A stretch of DNA of 64,000 nucleotides from Stagonosporopsis chrysanthemi (lineage: Eukaryota; Ascomycota; Dothideomycetes; Pleosporales; Didymellaceae): assembly GCA_022560025.1 (NCBI GenBank), contig JAFISE010000103.1, positions 1-64,000 on the forward strand, written 5' to 3'. A program made the position numbers and the translations under genes. Below the pieces are notes generated by a model. It made no database searches. It had not been told where the DNA came from and saw only the letters and a program-made list of their open reading frames with translations. Numbering within the stretch: position 1 is the stretch's first letter; the number at the start of each line of letters is the position of its first letter. Below, piece after piece: positions 24,632 through 35,037 of the stretch.

Positions 24632-26056
24632 ATGGCCGAAAGACACGATCACATCGCCTTTCCCTGGCTCTCGTTGCCTACAGATATCCGTCTTCTAATG
24701 CTCGACGAAATCTCAGGCCAGAAACATCGTGGCTGGGCTCAGTGCGCAGCTGTCTGCAAAGAATGGCAGGTCATTCTTGAACCCAAGAATTTTTCACATT
24801 TATCATTGGATCCATCTTGTCTGGATGATCTGGAAACCCTCGTTATCCGACAAAGGCCTCTTGTCCGGCACATCTGTCTTCATATCAACCTTCCTCGATA
24901 CAACTGTAGCGCTTGTAGACGAAACGCGCCCATGTCCAGTCATAGGTCTACCATTTCTAGGAGAGCTATCCTAAGACTGTATTCTATCCTGAGTACCTGG
25001 CAACCCACAGGTCGGTTGACGCTGGAGCTGAGCGCATCTTCACCGAGTGACTCACAACATTGGTTCAAGAACTACTGTTTTGGCCCCGGACATGAGGACA
25101 CAAGAGACTGGACCCAACAGGAGAAAGATATCAGATGGCACGACCCTAAGCACGGCTGGATTGATGGTCAGCAGGTTGGAGCTCCTGATCCGTGCGCTAT
25201 TATGCGCCTCTTCTCTCCGCTCTTCTTGAACGTCCCCCAAAACCTCCCTGTCGTTCATGCCGTTACAAGCTTCTGCATACGTCGACAACTTCGGCATATG
25301 TTGTTTCCTGAAGTATTACAGGCCTTGTGGGAGAAACTTCCTCGGCTAGAAAGTATAGTCTACGAGCCGTGGTGTGCCTGGCCACGACACAGCCAGATTG
25401 CATGTGCATATGGTACATTTAACCCTATATTCTACCATTTTGTGGGGGATCCCTCACCCCCAAAACTATGTCAAACACGTAATCATTACCCTTCTGACAT
25501 CTTGATAGAACTAGCCTTCTTAGTCCAGTCCAGTGTTCTAAAAAGCGTTAGAAAATTATCTATCTTCAAAGACTTCAACAACAAACTTGCACTGGCACTA
25601 AACAACAGTACGCCAAATTTAAACCGATATGTGAAAATTCCTCCAGCAGCAGATCTCGCTCTAGCCAAAGCGTTCGCCGCCAAAAGTCAACATTTGGAAC
25701 ACCTTTTTATTTCATACATCATCGACGCCCAGCAGGTTTTCACCTCATGCCAGCAGCTGCCATATACCTGGAATCTCCTGCAGTCGCTGACACTCACCGC
25801 ATCCACACTGGCCAGCAGGGAGTCTCGTCAGCGTATTGATATACTGTTGCAAAACGCCAGTTCAATAGCGCTGAAGATGCCGCAGCTCAAAACCATGGTG
25901 CTGTGGAATAGTGAACCGGGACACGCCTGTGCAGTAATCTGTCAGCAACATATTGAAAGCGCAATGGCTACGCTTATATGGCGTGGTACGTGGGATCCCG
26001 AGCTCAGCGATGATGTTGTGGAGTCCTGGAAGAAGGTTGTCCCTGGTCCCTGCTAA
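24632..26056 (+). CDS. F-box-like fungal protein
   Basis: A single-exon gene of 474 residues. The N-terminus LPTDIRLLMLDEISG...WAQCAAVCKEWQVILEP (about residues 14-50) has the spacing of an F-box, the motif that docks a protein to Skp1 in SCF ubiquitin ligases. The remainder has Leu-rich segments (LEHLFISYIIDAQQVF, LLQSLTLTASTLASRES, MPQLKTMVLWNS) consistent with a degenerate repeat substrate-binding region, and ends TLIWRGTWDPELSDDVVESW. Such endings recur in a large, variable family of F-box-like proteins in filamentous ascomycetes, whose substrates are mostly unknown. No signal peptide or membrane segment. The F-box assignment is by pattern only. Confidence 0.75.
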   Translation: MAERHDHIAFPWLSLPTDIRLLMLDEISGQKHRGWAQCAAVCKEWQVILEPKNFSHLSLDPSCLDDLETLVIRQRPLVRHICLHINLPRYNCSACRRNAPMSSHRSTISRRAILRLYSILSTWQPTGRLTLELSASSPSDSQHWFKNYCFGPGHEDTRDWTQQEKDIRWHDPKHGWIDGQQVGAPDPCAIMRLFSPLFLNVPQNLPVVHAVTSFCIRRQLRHMLFPEVLQALWEKLPRLESIVYEPWCAWPRHSQIACAYGTFNPIFYHFVGDPSPPKLCQTRNHYPSDILIELAFLVQSSVLKSVRKLSIFKDFNNKLALALNNSTPNLNRYVKIPPAADLALAKAFAAKSQHLEHLFISYIIDAQQVFTSCQQLPYTWNLLQSLTLTASTLASRESRQRIDILLQNASSIALKMPQLKTMVLWNSEPGHACAVICQQHIESAMATLIWRGTWDPELSDDVVESWKKVVPGPC

Positions 26057-26377
26057 CTACGGCTGGAGAAGGAAGCATTGCGCGACGTGGAGATAAGATC
26101 CCATGGCGATGCAATTCATCATCTGCGCTTGCCGGATGGAGTTGTTGATCCAGCATCACTATGTCAGATACGTCACGAGGGGATGATGCAAAGGATGGCT
26201 TGATTAGTGCATTTTTCCGGAATTCAAACTGTCTGCTGGTTGGTCTTGGCTTCACTGACTATTCTATTTTGCATTGACTGAATTAACCAAACAAAATCTA
26301 TTCCATTTGGCGTGTCCCATGGATGCACCAATACCTGAATGTTCTTCAAGGCTCTCATACTCCGCCACCTCTAACCT
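26057..26377. other. Short convergent intergenic region
   Basis: The convergent 3' ends of the F-box-like gene and the next minus-strand gene. Bases 26270-26380 resemble the sequence just after the MEF2 gene (24300-24420: 'attccatt', 'catactccgccacctctaac' against 'catacccc aacacctccaccctct'), a possible old local duplication. Otherwise empty. Confidence 0.4.
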
Positions 26378-27622
26378 CTAACGCCCAGCTATCCATGTCT
26401 TCGAGTCCGGCAATCTCTTCTTGCTCTGAAAGCGGAATATGTTCACGTCCGACTTATCGCCCAGTGCTCTCATGATTGGCGGCGTCCAGAAGGCGTACTG
26501 CATGGCCTCCTCGCCGACATAGTTCTCTCTGCACACATGCGCTGCCGTGACATCCTGCCAGGTGGACATGGCCTTGAACGTGGGCGTGGAATTGACAGAA
26601 AGAGGACCAATGAAGACCTTGGTCGCCTGATGCTTTTCATAGATCTCCTTAGGGTAGTCGTTCTGAGTACGCGAGTACCATACCAGCTTCCGCCACTCGT
26701 CTCTGTACGTTAACCTCCATGTCTTGCCTGGGATCTCGATGTCGTGAGCGCGAGCGACTAGCTTGAGGATGCAGATGTCGTAGATGTTCTGCAGATTCCT
26801 TTGGCAGTACTGTCCATAGAGCTCTGCGACCCATACGTTCGGTGTCCAGTAAGAGAAACTTCCGAATGCTTCGTAGCCAAAGTCGGAGGCAACTTCGGGT
26901 CGGGACATCGCCTTGCCAAGATTGATATTCTCGCCGTCGAGGTAAGCACTCTTGAGTCTTCCAGCAGTAGTGGTTCTGTAGAGGGTAGTGTAACCTGCCT
27001 TCTTGAAGAAATAGTCTGCTTGGGAGTCGGAACCTGCGCCACCACGGAGTTGAGGGACACCTTCCTGACTTTGCTGAAGGACTGCACGAGCTCTGATATC
27101 CATGTCGACTAAAAACAAAAAGTTACTGACGACGAACAACTCAAGCCAATGGCGCAGAGGGTGCCAGGATCGGACGAAGTTGAACTCCGGATCCATGACA
27201 GACTGCTGCAACCTTGCTGAAATCCCCAACTGCGTCATAGCGAGGTGCCAGTTGCCATTCTTAGTGTTGTTGCACGACTCTTTGATGCTGTGGTAGCGGA
27301 TGTGGTCTTCGATATGTCGCTGGAGTGGCATGCCTTCGACGTCTGTGAGGTAATCGTTCAAGATGCGTTCACCTGTGGTACTGTTGAATCCAATCCAAGC
27401 CATAGTCTCAGGTGACTCCAGTCTGGCCGGTACGTGAATACAGGGTGGTGAACTGGTAGAGCTTCCAGATGAGGCACTGCCATAGCTTGAGCCAGAAGGT
27501 GAGAGAAGCTGGCCTGATACAGTCCTTTTGCCCTCTGTTACAGGCGAAATGAAACCAGGCGACCACTTATTGGCGGCATTGTATAGGGCTTCGCTGATGA
27601 CGGGAGATGTAGGATCGCTCAT
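26378..27622 (-). CDS. Conserved-looking hypothetical protein
   Basis: A single-exon reading of 414 residues from MSDPTSPVISEALYNAANKW, chosen over an in-frame ATG 59 codons upstream because that extension is promoter-like and low in coding character. The first ~70 residues are Ser/Thr/Pro/Gly-rich and probably disordered. From ETMAWIGFNSTTGERILNDY onward the sequence looks folded, rich in Trp and Tyr (FGSFSYWTPNVWVAELYGQY, TWRLTYRDEWRKLVWYSRTQ). No signal peptide or transmembrane segment. I do not recognise a family. A 25-base GT...AG segment at about 27130-27106 is too short to be an intron and keeps frame. Likely a real fungal gene of unknown role. Confidence 0.7.
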   Translation of the reverse strand: MSDPTSPVISEALYNAANKWSPGFISPVTEGKRTVSGQLLSPSGSSYGSASSGSSTSSPPCIHVPARLESPETMAWIGFNSTTGERILNDYLTDVEGMPLQRHIEDHIRYHSIKESCNNTKNGNWHLAMTQLGISARLQQSVMDPEFNFVRSWHPLRHWLELFVVSNFLFLVDMDIRARAVLQQSQEGVPQLRGGAGSDSQADYFFKKAGYTTLYRTTTAGRLKSAYLDGENINLGKAMSRPEVASDFGYEAFGSFSYWTPNVWVAELYGQYCQRNLQNIYDICILKLVARAHDIEIPGKTWRLTYRDEWRKLVWYSRTQNDYPKEIYEKHQATKVFIGPLSVNSTPTFKAMSTWQDVTAAHVCRENYVGEEAMQYAFWTPPIMRALGDKSDVNIFRFQSKKRLPDSKTWIAGR

Positions 27623-28614
27623 GTTTGATGAATGGTCGTGTCGAGTGTGGTGAAAAAGGCCGAGCAAGATGGGAGCGAGGGTGCCCTTATATCCCAATCG
27701 AATTGTGAATTTTTCAGAACAACTACATGTGCACAGAAATGTGGGGTGGTACCGTTCGTCCATGATCCCGTGTTTTGGTACAGCTGGGAATGCGACCAAT
27801 CATCGCGCTCTGCGCCTCTTGATGTGAAGTAGCAACCCAAGGATGCAGTCTCAGGGTCAGCAATCCGAACGCGTCAGAGTCAGGCGGCAAAACAGGCGGC
27901 AACAACAAGCATTATTGCAATATCTCTTCTCAGGTACGTTGTCTCGCGTGCTGAATCATCCAGCACACATCCTTGAGCAGGAGGTGATTAGATCATCCCG
28001 TCAGATCATCTTTTGGTCTTAGAAGACAGTGTACTCCTCTAACCAATTGACCACTCCTATACCGTGCACATGAGCTTGACAAATGCCTCCACTAGAGCTT
28101 CACTGCAACGTCGCGCCTTCTTAACACCGTGGAAGACTTTCCACAGCCCTGTGTGATGAAACGTATCAGCTTCAGCGATGGTGGAGGTCTCAGATAGTAT
28201 GCGAAAATCACCACGCACTTAGACTGTATGGCATAAGGTACACAGATCTTAACTGAACGGAGATATTCACATCACAAGTGAAGTGAACTAATACTCGCCT
28301 TTCACCTACCGTTCTCCGCTCACCGACGGGACAACAACATTAACGAACCCGTGGCGCGCACACGCACACCCAGGACGTCATCTGCAAATAACCCCAGATC
28401 CTCGTCATACCCGGCCTCATACCCCCGCAAGCCACACCACTTACCTCAACGCTGCGTAACAAACACGACACCATACCACCACCTCCTCCGCAACAATCCC
28501 GCTCAAACTCCCGCCAACCACGCCACCGACCACTACCCTACAATCGCACACCTACACCACCTCCCCCACATCCCAGACACACGCTCACCTCATATTCCCA
28601 CCCGAACCCACAAA
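27623..28614. other. Intergenic, ~1 kb
   Basis: Upstream regions of the minus-strand hypothetical gene and of the small membrane-protein ORF. From about 28350 the plus strand becomes very C/A-rich (CCACC and CACAC words), giving an open frame of His/Pro/Thr-rich peptide that I take for a 5' leader rather than protein. Confidence 0.5.
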
Positions 28615-28806
28615 ATGACCTACAAAATGCCCGCCTCCCACGCAATCGTCCTCACCCTGATACTGGTGTCGTTCTTCTGCATCGGGTTTGGGATCTGTCT
28701 GTGGCGCAGCTGTGGGCGGGCGGTGGATGCGGAGTTCGTTGCATTGGCGGAGGGGCGTGCGGGGGCGCAGGAGGAGGGCGAGGCGGATGCACGGGGTGGG
28801 GTGTGA
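28615..28806 (+). CDS. Small single-pass membrane protein, hypothetical
   Basis: A 63-codon ORF, MTYKMPASHAI..., with one strong hydrophobic segment (VLTLILVSFFCIGFGICLW, residues ~12-30) then RSC, a charged middle and an Ala/Glu/Gly tail. The same frame is open upstream to 28351, but that part is low-complexity Pro/His/Thr sequence. It would be a signal-anchored or tail-exposed membrane microprotein. Its MPAS...hydrophobic...RC layout resembles the start of the gene at 29675. Expression is not shown by the sequence. Confidence 0.4.
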   Translation: MTYKMPASHAIVLTLILVSFFCIGFGICLWRSCGRAVDAEFVALAEGRAGAQEEGEADARGGV

Positions 28807-29674
28807 GGGGGAGAAGGGTGGAGGGGGAAAGGTGGAGAGAGGAGAGTGAAGGAGGGAGGAGAGTATGGGCGGGTTATCTGGATTGTAGAAGCAGAAGATG
28901 CAGGATATGGAGAAGATGAGACACAGCTCGGTGGGAGACAAGAGGCGATGAGAGGTTTGATGAGAGTGCGAAGAGGAGGAGGGAGGAAAGACGCACTGTC
29001 TCGTGCCGCAGAGGATTCGGAAACCGATACCAAAGGTTATGTATGGGCAGTTGGGCACATCGATCTACTTTACCTAGCAACCCTCCGTTCTTTATTTTTC
29101 GCACGACTATAATGCCTGCAGAAATGTATGAACCCCCCAAATTCTAGTACGCTAAGCGGTAGATCAATTCTGATTGGTCGTTGGAGGTGGTCAGCCGATC
29201 AGGAACGGCCCTCACCGTACTCTACAAGGTGAAGATGGGTCCGCACGTTTCTGCGAGCACCTATACCAACCCCCACAAACAGAACTACGATGCTTTCATT
29301 CAATTGGACGCGGGGCAGGTGTGGTACGATCACAGGCCTGTCCCTCGTGCCACGCCAACAGCAAGCGCTGTGTTATATACCCATGTGGTACATGTTTGCT
29401 ATCGGGTACTTGGGTCCACGCGGCGTCGCACACGCAGCGCTGAGCGAGCCATTTCGCTGGTCTGACATGACAATTTACGATTTTTTCGATCTGGTGATGC
29501 TCTGCCGCAGACGCTGAGGGGAAAGGGGGTGACGGCAGAGGGTATTTGCTGTCAGTGGTCTTCCGGCATGCTGAACCTTCAACGTGGTGATAAGGGCTGC
29601 TTTCCTGGATAGCTGCATAATCCACAATTCCCTCGCGTTAGGATTCTTCTACTGTTTTATGTGCTGTTGAAGCC
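28807..29674. other. Intergenic, purine-rich then unremarkable
   Basis: Bases 28807-29000 are G/A-rich on the plus strand (GGAGGGAGGAGAG-type words). A 94-codon ORF at 29181-29465 is present, but I could not support it as a gene. The rest should be the promoter of the gene at 29675. Confidence 0.45.
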
Positions 29675-30538
29675 ATGCCCGCATCTTCACTCACACCCAC
29701 CATTGTTCTCAGCGCCATCCTGGGCACTGTTCTAGTCTGTGTAGGCGTGTGCCTTGTACATCGATGCGTCAACGTACAATGTCGGCATAACCACAGGTGG
29801 TTCCAGCGCCACACGAGGAGAGTGAGACGCTTTGACGTCGATGTCGAGGCAGGAGCGTGGGGCAGGCGTTCGAGACGAAATACGTACAGAGAAGACTTAC
29901 GGTTGGCGTTGATGAAAAAGCGAGGATCGATGGCGCCTCGGAGAGAGATGAGATGTGGTACGCAGCACGGTGCGAGACTAGGAGGCGGACGTGTGGAGAG
30001 AGAGCTGGATGAGGGTCTCGGATGGGGGAATGAGCGGCAGGTGCAGCTGTACGTCCCAATGCCAGCTCGTGCGCGTGCACAGCCTGGGAGAACGCTGGCT
30101 TCGGGGCAGCCTGTCACTACGGCTGACCAATGGCACGTTCCTGCGGAGTTTCAACAAGCTATGGCTGGTACATGCTATACGTACGTGGCGCCAAGGTCGG
30201 ATGAGGTTGATGCGTATCGACAACGTTCGTCAGGCGCGCAAGGCGTATTCGCGGGGCGGGACGAGCATCTAAGTCCCCAGTCGATATACATTGGGGTCGA
30301 CCATCACGGTTGGAGATATTCGACTCCGATTCGAACTGCTGCTGCGAGAGCTCAGTGGAGCTTTGTCAACCCGCTGGCCTTCGATAGAGACTGCATTGAA
30401 GTCTTCGAGGAGTCATCAGCCTTTCTTGAACAACCAAGGAGGGAGGACCGTCCCAAGGTTGAAAAGCAAGATGAGATTATCACGGATCTGAGTGAACGAT
30501 CCTCCAGCACGGAGCTGGGTACCATCTCGAGTAGGTAG
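29675..30538 (+). CDS. N-terminally anchored membrane protein, hypothetical
   Basis: A single-exon ORF of 287 residues starting MPASSLTPTIVL. A hydrophobic helix (TIVLSAILGTVLVCVGVCLV, residues ~8-27) is followed by HRCVNVQCRHNHRW, then a strongly basic region (RRVRRFDVDVEAG, RRSRRNTYRED), a middle without clear features and an acidic Ser-rich end (EIITDLSERSSSTELG). This fits a single-pass protein with a basic cytosolic side. No family recognised. The layout at the N-terminus matches the 63-residue ORF about 0.9 kb upstream. Confidence 0.6.
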   Translation: MPASSLTPTIVLSAILGTVLVCVGVCLVHRCVNVQCRHNHRWFQRHTRRVRRFDVDVEAGAWGRRSRRNTYREDLRLALMKKRGSMAPRREMRCGTQHGARLGGGRVERELDEGLGWGNERQVQLYVPMPARARAQPGRTLASGQPVTTADQWHVPAEFQQAMAGTCYTYVAPRSDEVDAYRQRSSGAQGVFAGRDEHLSPQSIYIGVDHHGWRYSTPIRTAAARAQWSFVNPLAFDRDCIEVFEESSAFLEQPRREDRPKVEKQDEIITDLSERSSSTELGTISSR

Positions 30539-32604
30539 TCAATATCGTTCACCGACCATATGATTTGGGAAAGCGTTGCCAATGATGCACGGCACCCATA
30601 TCTCATCGCAAAGAATCGTCCACGATGTTGAGACAGGGCACAGTCTTTGTGCAAGGCGGTGGAAGTTCGCATCTTCAGAGGCTGCAGTAAAGCGGGGGAA
30701 GACATAAGGGCGGGGACACTGACGACGAACGGTTACAGATGTGAAGATCTGAACGTCATATTTGGTTCGATTGACCTCATCACAACCCGGTCTCTCAGCG
30801 GGTTGGCGTTACTTCAAGGCTTACCAGGATTGAGCAAACAAAGCAGCTGTTGAACCCCACATGCCAGCGGACGAACGGACGGTGAAACCTCTCTCAAAAA
30901 AGGAGACCGCGCGACAAGGCATTATGACTCGAGAAAGTTGCGGGAAGCTCGGCTCGTGGCACGGATACAAAGCAGATGTATCGAACTCTCGGATCACAGC
31001 GGAAGGGCTGCTCGGCCAGCCAGTGCCACCGCGCATGGGCTCCACACAAGAAAATAGCGTAACTCGGTGCCGAGGGAGGACAGTCGCACATCATGTTCGA
31101 CGGGCCGTCAAAAGAAAGATCGGTGCCGAGGGATGAGGGCGTGAATGGTGCTGTATCTTTGAAAGCAGGGGTTGCATGCGCCATCTCCCCAATTTTAGAC
31201 ACATGGATCTGTACACAGTAGTCCAGTACAGTCATCAACAAGTGGTTTGACAGCTGTGTCACCTGTCGACAAGGCTACAGCGATCAAGTGAGCTGCTGTG
31301 GACGCCGAGGCAGACGTTAAGGCTTCCATAAGGATTCAGCACTTAGGTCACTTTCGACGTCGAGCAACAAAAGTGATCACCGAGAGGGTGGATGGAGTGG
31401 TGCCCCTGTATACTGTGTCGTAAATGATTGTTTCGTACATGCATGCGTTTTGCCCAAAATCTCTGCGATACTGTAGCTCAGCCACGCTCAAGCTTCTTGT
31501 GTGCTGTTGGCAACATGCAGCACCACGCGTCGTGCCGCCTGTATTGGGCTGCTGCTTTTGGTGCTGTCGGCGGTCGGACACCGCAGGCGGCCGGGCAAGA
31601 TTTCGCGGTCCGAAAGATGTTCAGCACGACGAGTTTGAAGTCCGATTTCCCAGCAGGTCGTCGCGAATGCATGATTCCGTGCTGCGAATCCCGGAATCCC
31701 GTGTTGCTGGACAAGCGAGGCTAATCACGGTGGATGACTCCAGGGATCAGCCTCGCGGTGCATCTCACCTCTGCCCCCAGTACATACGCGCACCTCCTGC
31801 CTGGACACTGACAGTGGACGTATGTAAGTACGTATACGAATATGTACGGGTTACGTAGTGGAGCTGCGGAGCGCTTTGCTATTTGGCGCCGCCTGACGGG
31901 CGACAAGGCCGAAGCCGGGGCTTTGCCCTGCAGTCTACACATGTAATGTCTGCGTGATTTTTTGATACTCTGCGTGCCGTGTCCGCATTTTGTGAGTGGC
32001 TCGGCGCACACACGGTCGGTTAGCGATCAGGCTTTCGTGGTGGATGCAGGCCAGGCTTCGCCAGGGCTGCACGCGCACGCTCCTCTCGCTTTCTGCACCA
32101 CTCTCAGGGGCGCCAGGCTGCAAGGCGTTCCCGCGTTCTGCCTTAGTCATCCCATACCTTTCCAGACGTGGCCATGATAGGCGCCAATTCAGCAGTGCGC
32201 GGTGATCGGGCCCATCGACGCTTGCTGTTGCAGGACTAGCCGCCGGACATTTACAGCAAACTGTCGAGGTTTGGTGTTGGTGGAGCGACATTTTGTGCAG
32301 GGTTCGTGCGCGTGAGACCCTGTTCCAGCACGCTGTGGCTGCGCCCCGAATTGCGGGCTGATGGGCGCTCTTGGGGTAAGATTGCGAGTTACATAGGCCT
32401 GCTGGCCAGCTACTGTTGTGAAGGATTCCTCCTCCTTGGCTGCTTCTCAACTTCGACGCTACTGTGACCATCTCGACGCTCGTCTGTCGCAGCTTCAACG
32501 CCACGCCGCGACCGCAACCGCATGGCTGGGCAACTGCAGCTGTAGCTTCCTTCCCTCGGCTCGTCTGCCAGCATCCCCGTCTCTCCTTTTCGCAGCCTCG
32601 TCAC
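30539..32604. other. Gene-poor stretch of ~2 kb
   Basis: No ORF here has convincing coding character on either strand. The last few hundred bases before 32605 are in-frame open with the mannosyltransferase gene and may be its 5' UTR. Around 31930-32400 the sequence is GC-rich and unique-looking. I saw no tRNA-like B box, transposon terminus or tandem repeat. A long regulatory region, a non-coding RNA or decayed sequence are all possible. Confidence 0.5.
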
Positions 32605-34296
32605 ATGCGGACGCTGCTCCGCCGCCGCTCGACCTTGTCCTCGATTCCAATGTCTGTCTTCCCGCGCCACGACTATGAGCGGCTCCCACGCACCTCGCTG
32701 GAGGCGCAAGACCTGCCCGAGCTGAAGCGCTCCATGTCAGCCTCCTCGTGGCTCAGCAGCCTGAGCTCGCGCCTGCCTGACGTGAAGACACTGTCTGAGC
32801 GAGCTACTTACACACACCTGGTGACGCCGCGAAGGAGGAAGCGCTCGATCCTGCGCGCCATCTACTACACTGTCTTCGCCTTTCCCTACTTTTGCGCCTT
32901 TCTGGTCCTCGTCGCCGGCATCTTCTTCCCCAGCTACACCCACCGCCCGGCCCACTATGTCGAGCTCCAGCAACGCGCCGCAAATGGCACCGAGCCCGGA
33001 CGCGCGAATCCCTACAGCGAGAAGGTCTTCATTGCAGCGTCGCTGTTTGAAGACAAGGGCCAGATGACGTCTGGTGGCTGGGGAAGGTCGGTGCTCGAGC
33101 TGATCGATTTGCTGGGTCCAGACAACGTCCATCTCAGTATCTATGAAGACAATCCAACCGAAGAGGCAAAACAGTCGCTGGCCAGCTTCCGTCAGAACGT
33201 CACCTGTAAGACACAGAACATGTTGGACACGAATGCAGCTGACCCTCTAGGCAAATCCACGATTATCGCAGAAGACTTCGACTCGAGCACGCTGCCGCGC
33301 GTCACTCTCCCCACCGGAGAAACACGTCTCAAGCGCATCGCCTTTCTCGCAGAAGTCCGGAATCGCGCTCTTGCCCCCATCGACCACCAGGGTGTAAAGT
33401 TCGACAAGATCTTGTACCTCAATGATATCAACTTTCACGCCATCGATGCTGTCCAGCTGCTCTTTGCTACCAACATTGACTCGACAGGCCGCACCAACTA
33501 CGGCGCTGCCTGCGCTCTCGACTTCATCAACGCCTTCAAGTACTACGATCGGTTCGCTACACGAGACTATGACGGGCGCACTACCGGCATCCCTTTCTTT
33601 CCATATTTTACAAGTTCCGGATCTGCGACAAGCAGGAAAGACATTCTTGCACAAAAGGATGCTGTCAGAGTGCGAAGCTGTTGGGGCGGCATGGTGGCGT
33701 ACGAGGCTCAGTGGTTCCAGGATCAAACGCCCTTTGCAGAGCCAACCGCCAACACCGCAGATAAGAGTGTCCAACACAAGTCGCCGAATCACCGCGCTCC
33801 CCTACGATTTCGTTACGAAGAGGAACCATTTTGGGAAGCTTCCGAGTGCTGCTTGATCAACGCAGACCTTCAGTTTCGACGCACTGGGCGGGGCATGCCT
33901 GCAGAATCGGGCATCTACATGAACCCGTACATTCGAGTCGCCTACAGTGAAAAGGTTCTTTCATGGCTAAACTTCATACGGCGGCCGGAGCGTCTGTACT
34001 CTATCATCCACAACATCCTCAACCCCATGGTTGGCTTTCCTGGTGCGAACAGGCGTTTGGGCGACGAGCCTGGACAGACTGTCACCGACCTTGTCTGGGA
34101 GTACGACAATCCAGCAAAGGGGTTCGCCAGTAACGCAACGAGTCTCGACCGTGCTGGCCACTGGGTTGAGACCACCCGAATCGCCAAACCTGGCAGCTAC
34201 TGCGGTGGATCGAACCTTCTCGTTATCAACGACCAGCTAGAAGATGACGAGTACAAGTGGCACAAGATCAACGTGCCCCAGCCTCCAGAGGCCTGA
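32605..34296 (+). CDS. GT69 alpha-1,3-mannosyltransferase (CMT1/CAP59 family)
   Basis: A 563-residue type II membrane protein: ~80 cytosolic residues ending in a basic RRRKR, one membrane helix (ILRAIYYTVF...LVLVAGIFF, ~83-109), then a lumenal catalytic domain. Family marks are KVFIAASLFEDKGQMTSGGW, LLGPDNVHLSIYED, AFLAEVRNRALAP, FDKILYLNDINFHAIDAVQL (the D-containing metal/donor-site strand) and VRVRSCWGGMVAYEAQWFQ. CMT1 of Cryptococcus transfers mannose alpha-1,3 from GDP-mannose, and CAP59 is a relative needed for capsule export; ascomycete members are presumed Golgi glycan enzymes. An in-frame ATG at 32464 would add 47 residues without conserved character, and one at 32650 (MSVFPRHDYERLP) is equally plausible. 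Family assignment is strong, substrate unknown. Confidence 0.88.
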   Translation: MRTLLRRRSTLSSIPMSVFPRHDYERLPRTSLEAQDLPELKRSMSASSWLSSLSSRLPDVKTLSERATYTHLVTPRRRKRSILRAIYYTVFAFPYFCAFLVLVAGIFFPSYTHRPAHYVELQQRAANGTEPGRANPYSEKVFIAASLFEDKGQMTSGGWGRSVLELIDLLGPDNVHLSIYEDNPTEEAKQSLASFRQNVTCKTQNMLDTNAADPLGKSTIIAEDFDSSTLPRVTLPTGETRLKRIAFLAEVRNRALAPIDHQGVKFDKILYLNDINFHAIDAVQLLFATNIDSTGRTNYGAACALDFINAFKYYDRFATRDYDGRTTGIPFFPYFTSSGSATSRKDILAQKDAVRVRSCWGGMVAYEAQWFQDQTPFAEPTANTADKSVQHKSPNHRAPLRFRYEEEPFWEASECCLINADLQFRRTGRGMPAESGIYMNPYIRVAYSEKVLSWLNFIRRPERLYSIIHNILNPMVGFPGANRRLGDEPGQTVTDLVWEYDNPAKGFASNATSLDRAGHWVETTRIAKPGSYCGGSNLLVINDQLEDDEYKWHKINVPQPPEA

Positions 34297-35037
34297 TCTT
34301 CTTTTCAACATTCTACGCCTTGCTTACGGCCTGTCTTACCACCTACTATATTTATTGCTCTTCATTTCCGTTTTCTTATCTTTACTATCAGCATAGCGAA
34401 GGCGCATCTGGGAGCATGACATGAGCTTTGGCGGGAAATTGCAAGCATGTCGGGCGTTTTGAGCCTCAGCCGCATACGGCGAAACATTTTAGAGCCTCTC
34501 AGAGACGACTCGACAAAAGGTTTACATGTAGCCATGAATCAGAGACAGACATTCACCACCCTGCACAATCACCAAGTACACCGCTCAGAAACCATGTGAC
34601 CGTAGCGAGTATTGACACAAGATCTCTCGGAGCGTCCCACATGTGACGTCCACCACCACGCAACAAGCGTTGAAGCTAAACACGATCCTCGCCCCCCAGC
34701 CAATCAATGGACCCACTACACGGCTGATTTCCACGTGACGCGATCCTTTCAGCCCTACGGCACTAGTCTGATCTGCAGACTGCCCATCAAGGTGCCATCC
34801 ATCACAGGCTCTCTGCAAACCTCAGTCGCGCATACTGAGCTCTGCTGCGCTCCCCCAAACACACACGTCCAACATCTTCACCTCTTACACAGCGGACTTA
34901 CCAGTACACTGGCTTGTGCGACTAGGCGGCGAAGTTTTTCGGCCCTACGTCACGAGGAACTCACGGCGTTCATACTCCACGAGGCGAAGGAGGCTTGACA
35001 TAAGCGGACATCGCTGGATTCGTGATAGACAGCAGGT
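34297..35037. other. Intergenic, upstream of ZIP transporter
   Basis: About 740 bases. ORFs here are short and not coding-like. It should include the promoter of the zinc transporter; I could not identify a zinc-response element with confidence. Confidence 0.5.

Noticed and set aside
28351..28614. Upstream extension of the small membrane ORF to 28351
   Set aside because: The extra residues are His/Pro/Thr low complexity from CA-rich leader sequence.
29181..29465. 94-codon ORF
   Set aside because: No family, no splice partner and overlapping frames of similar length; cannot be supported as a gene.
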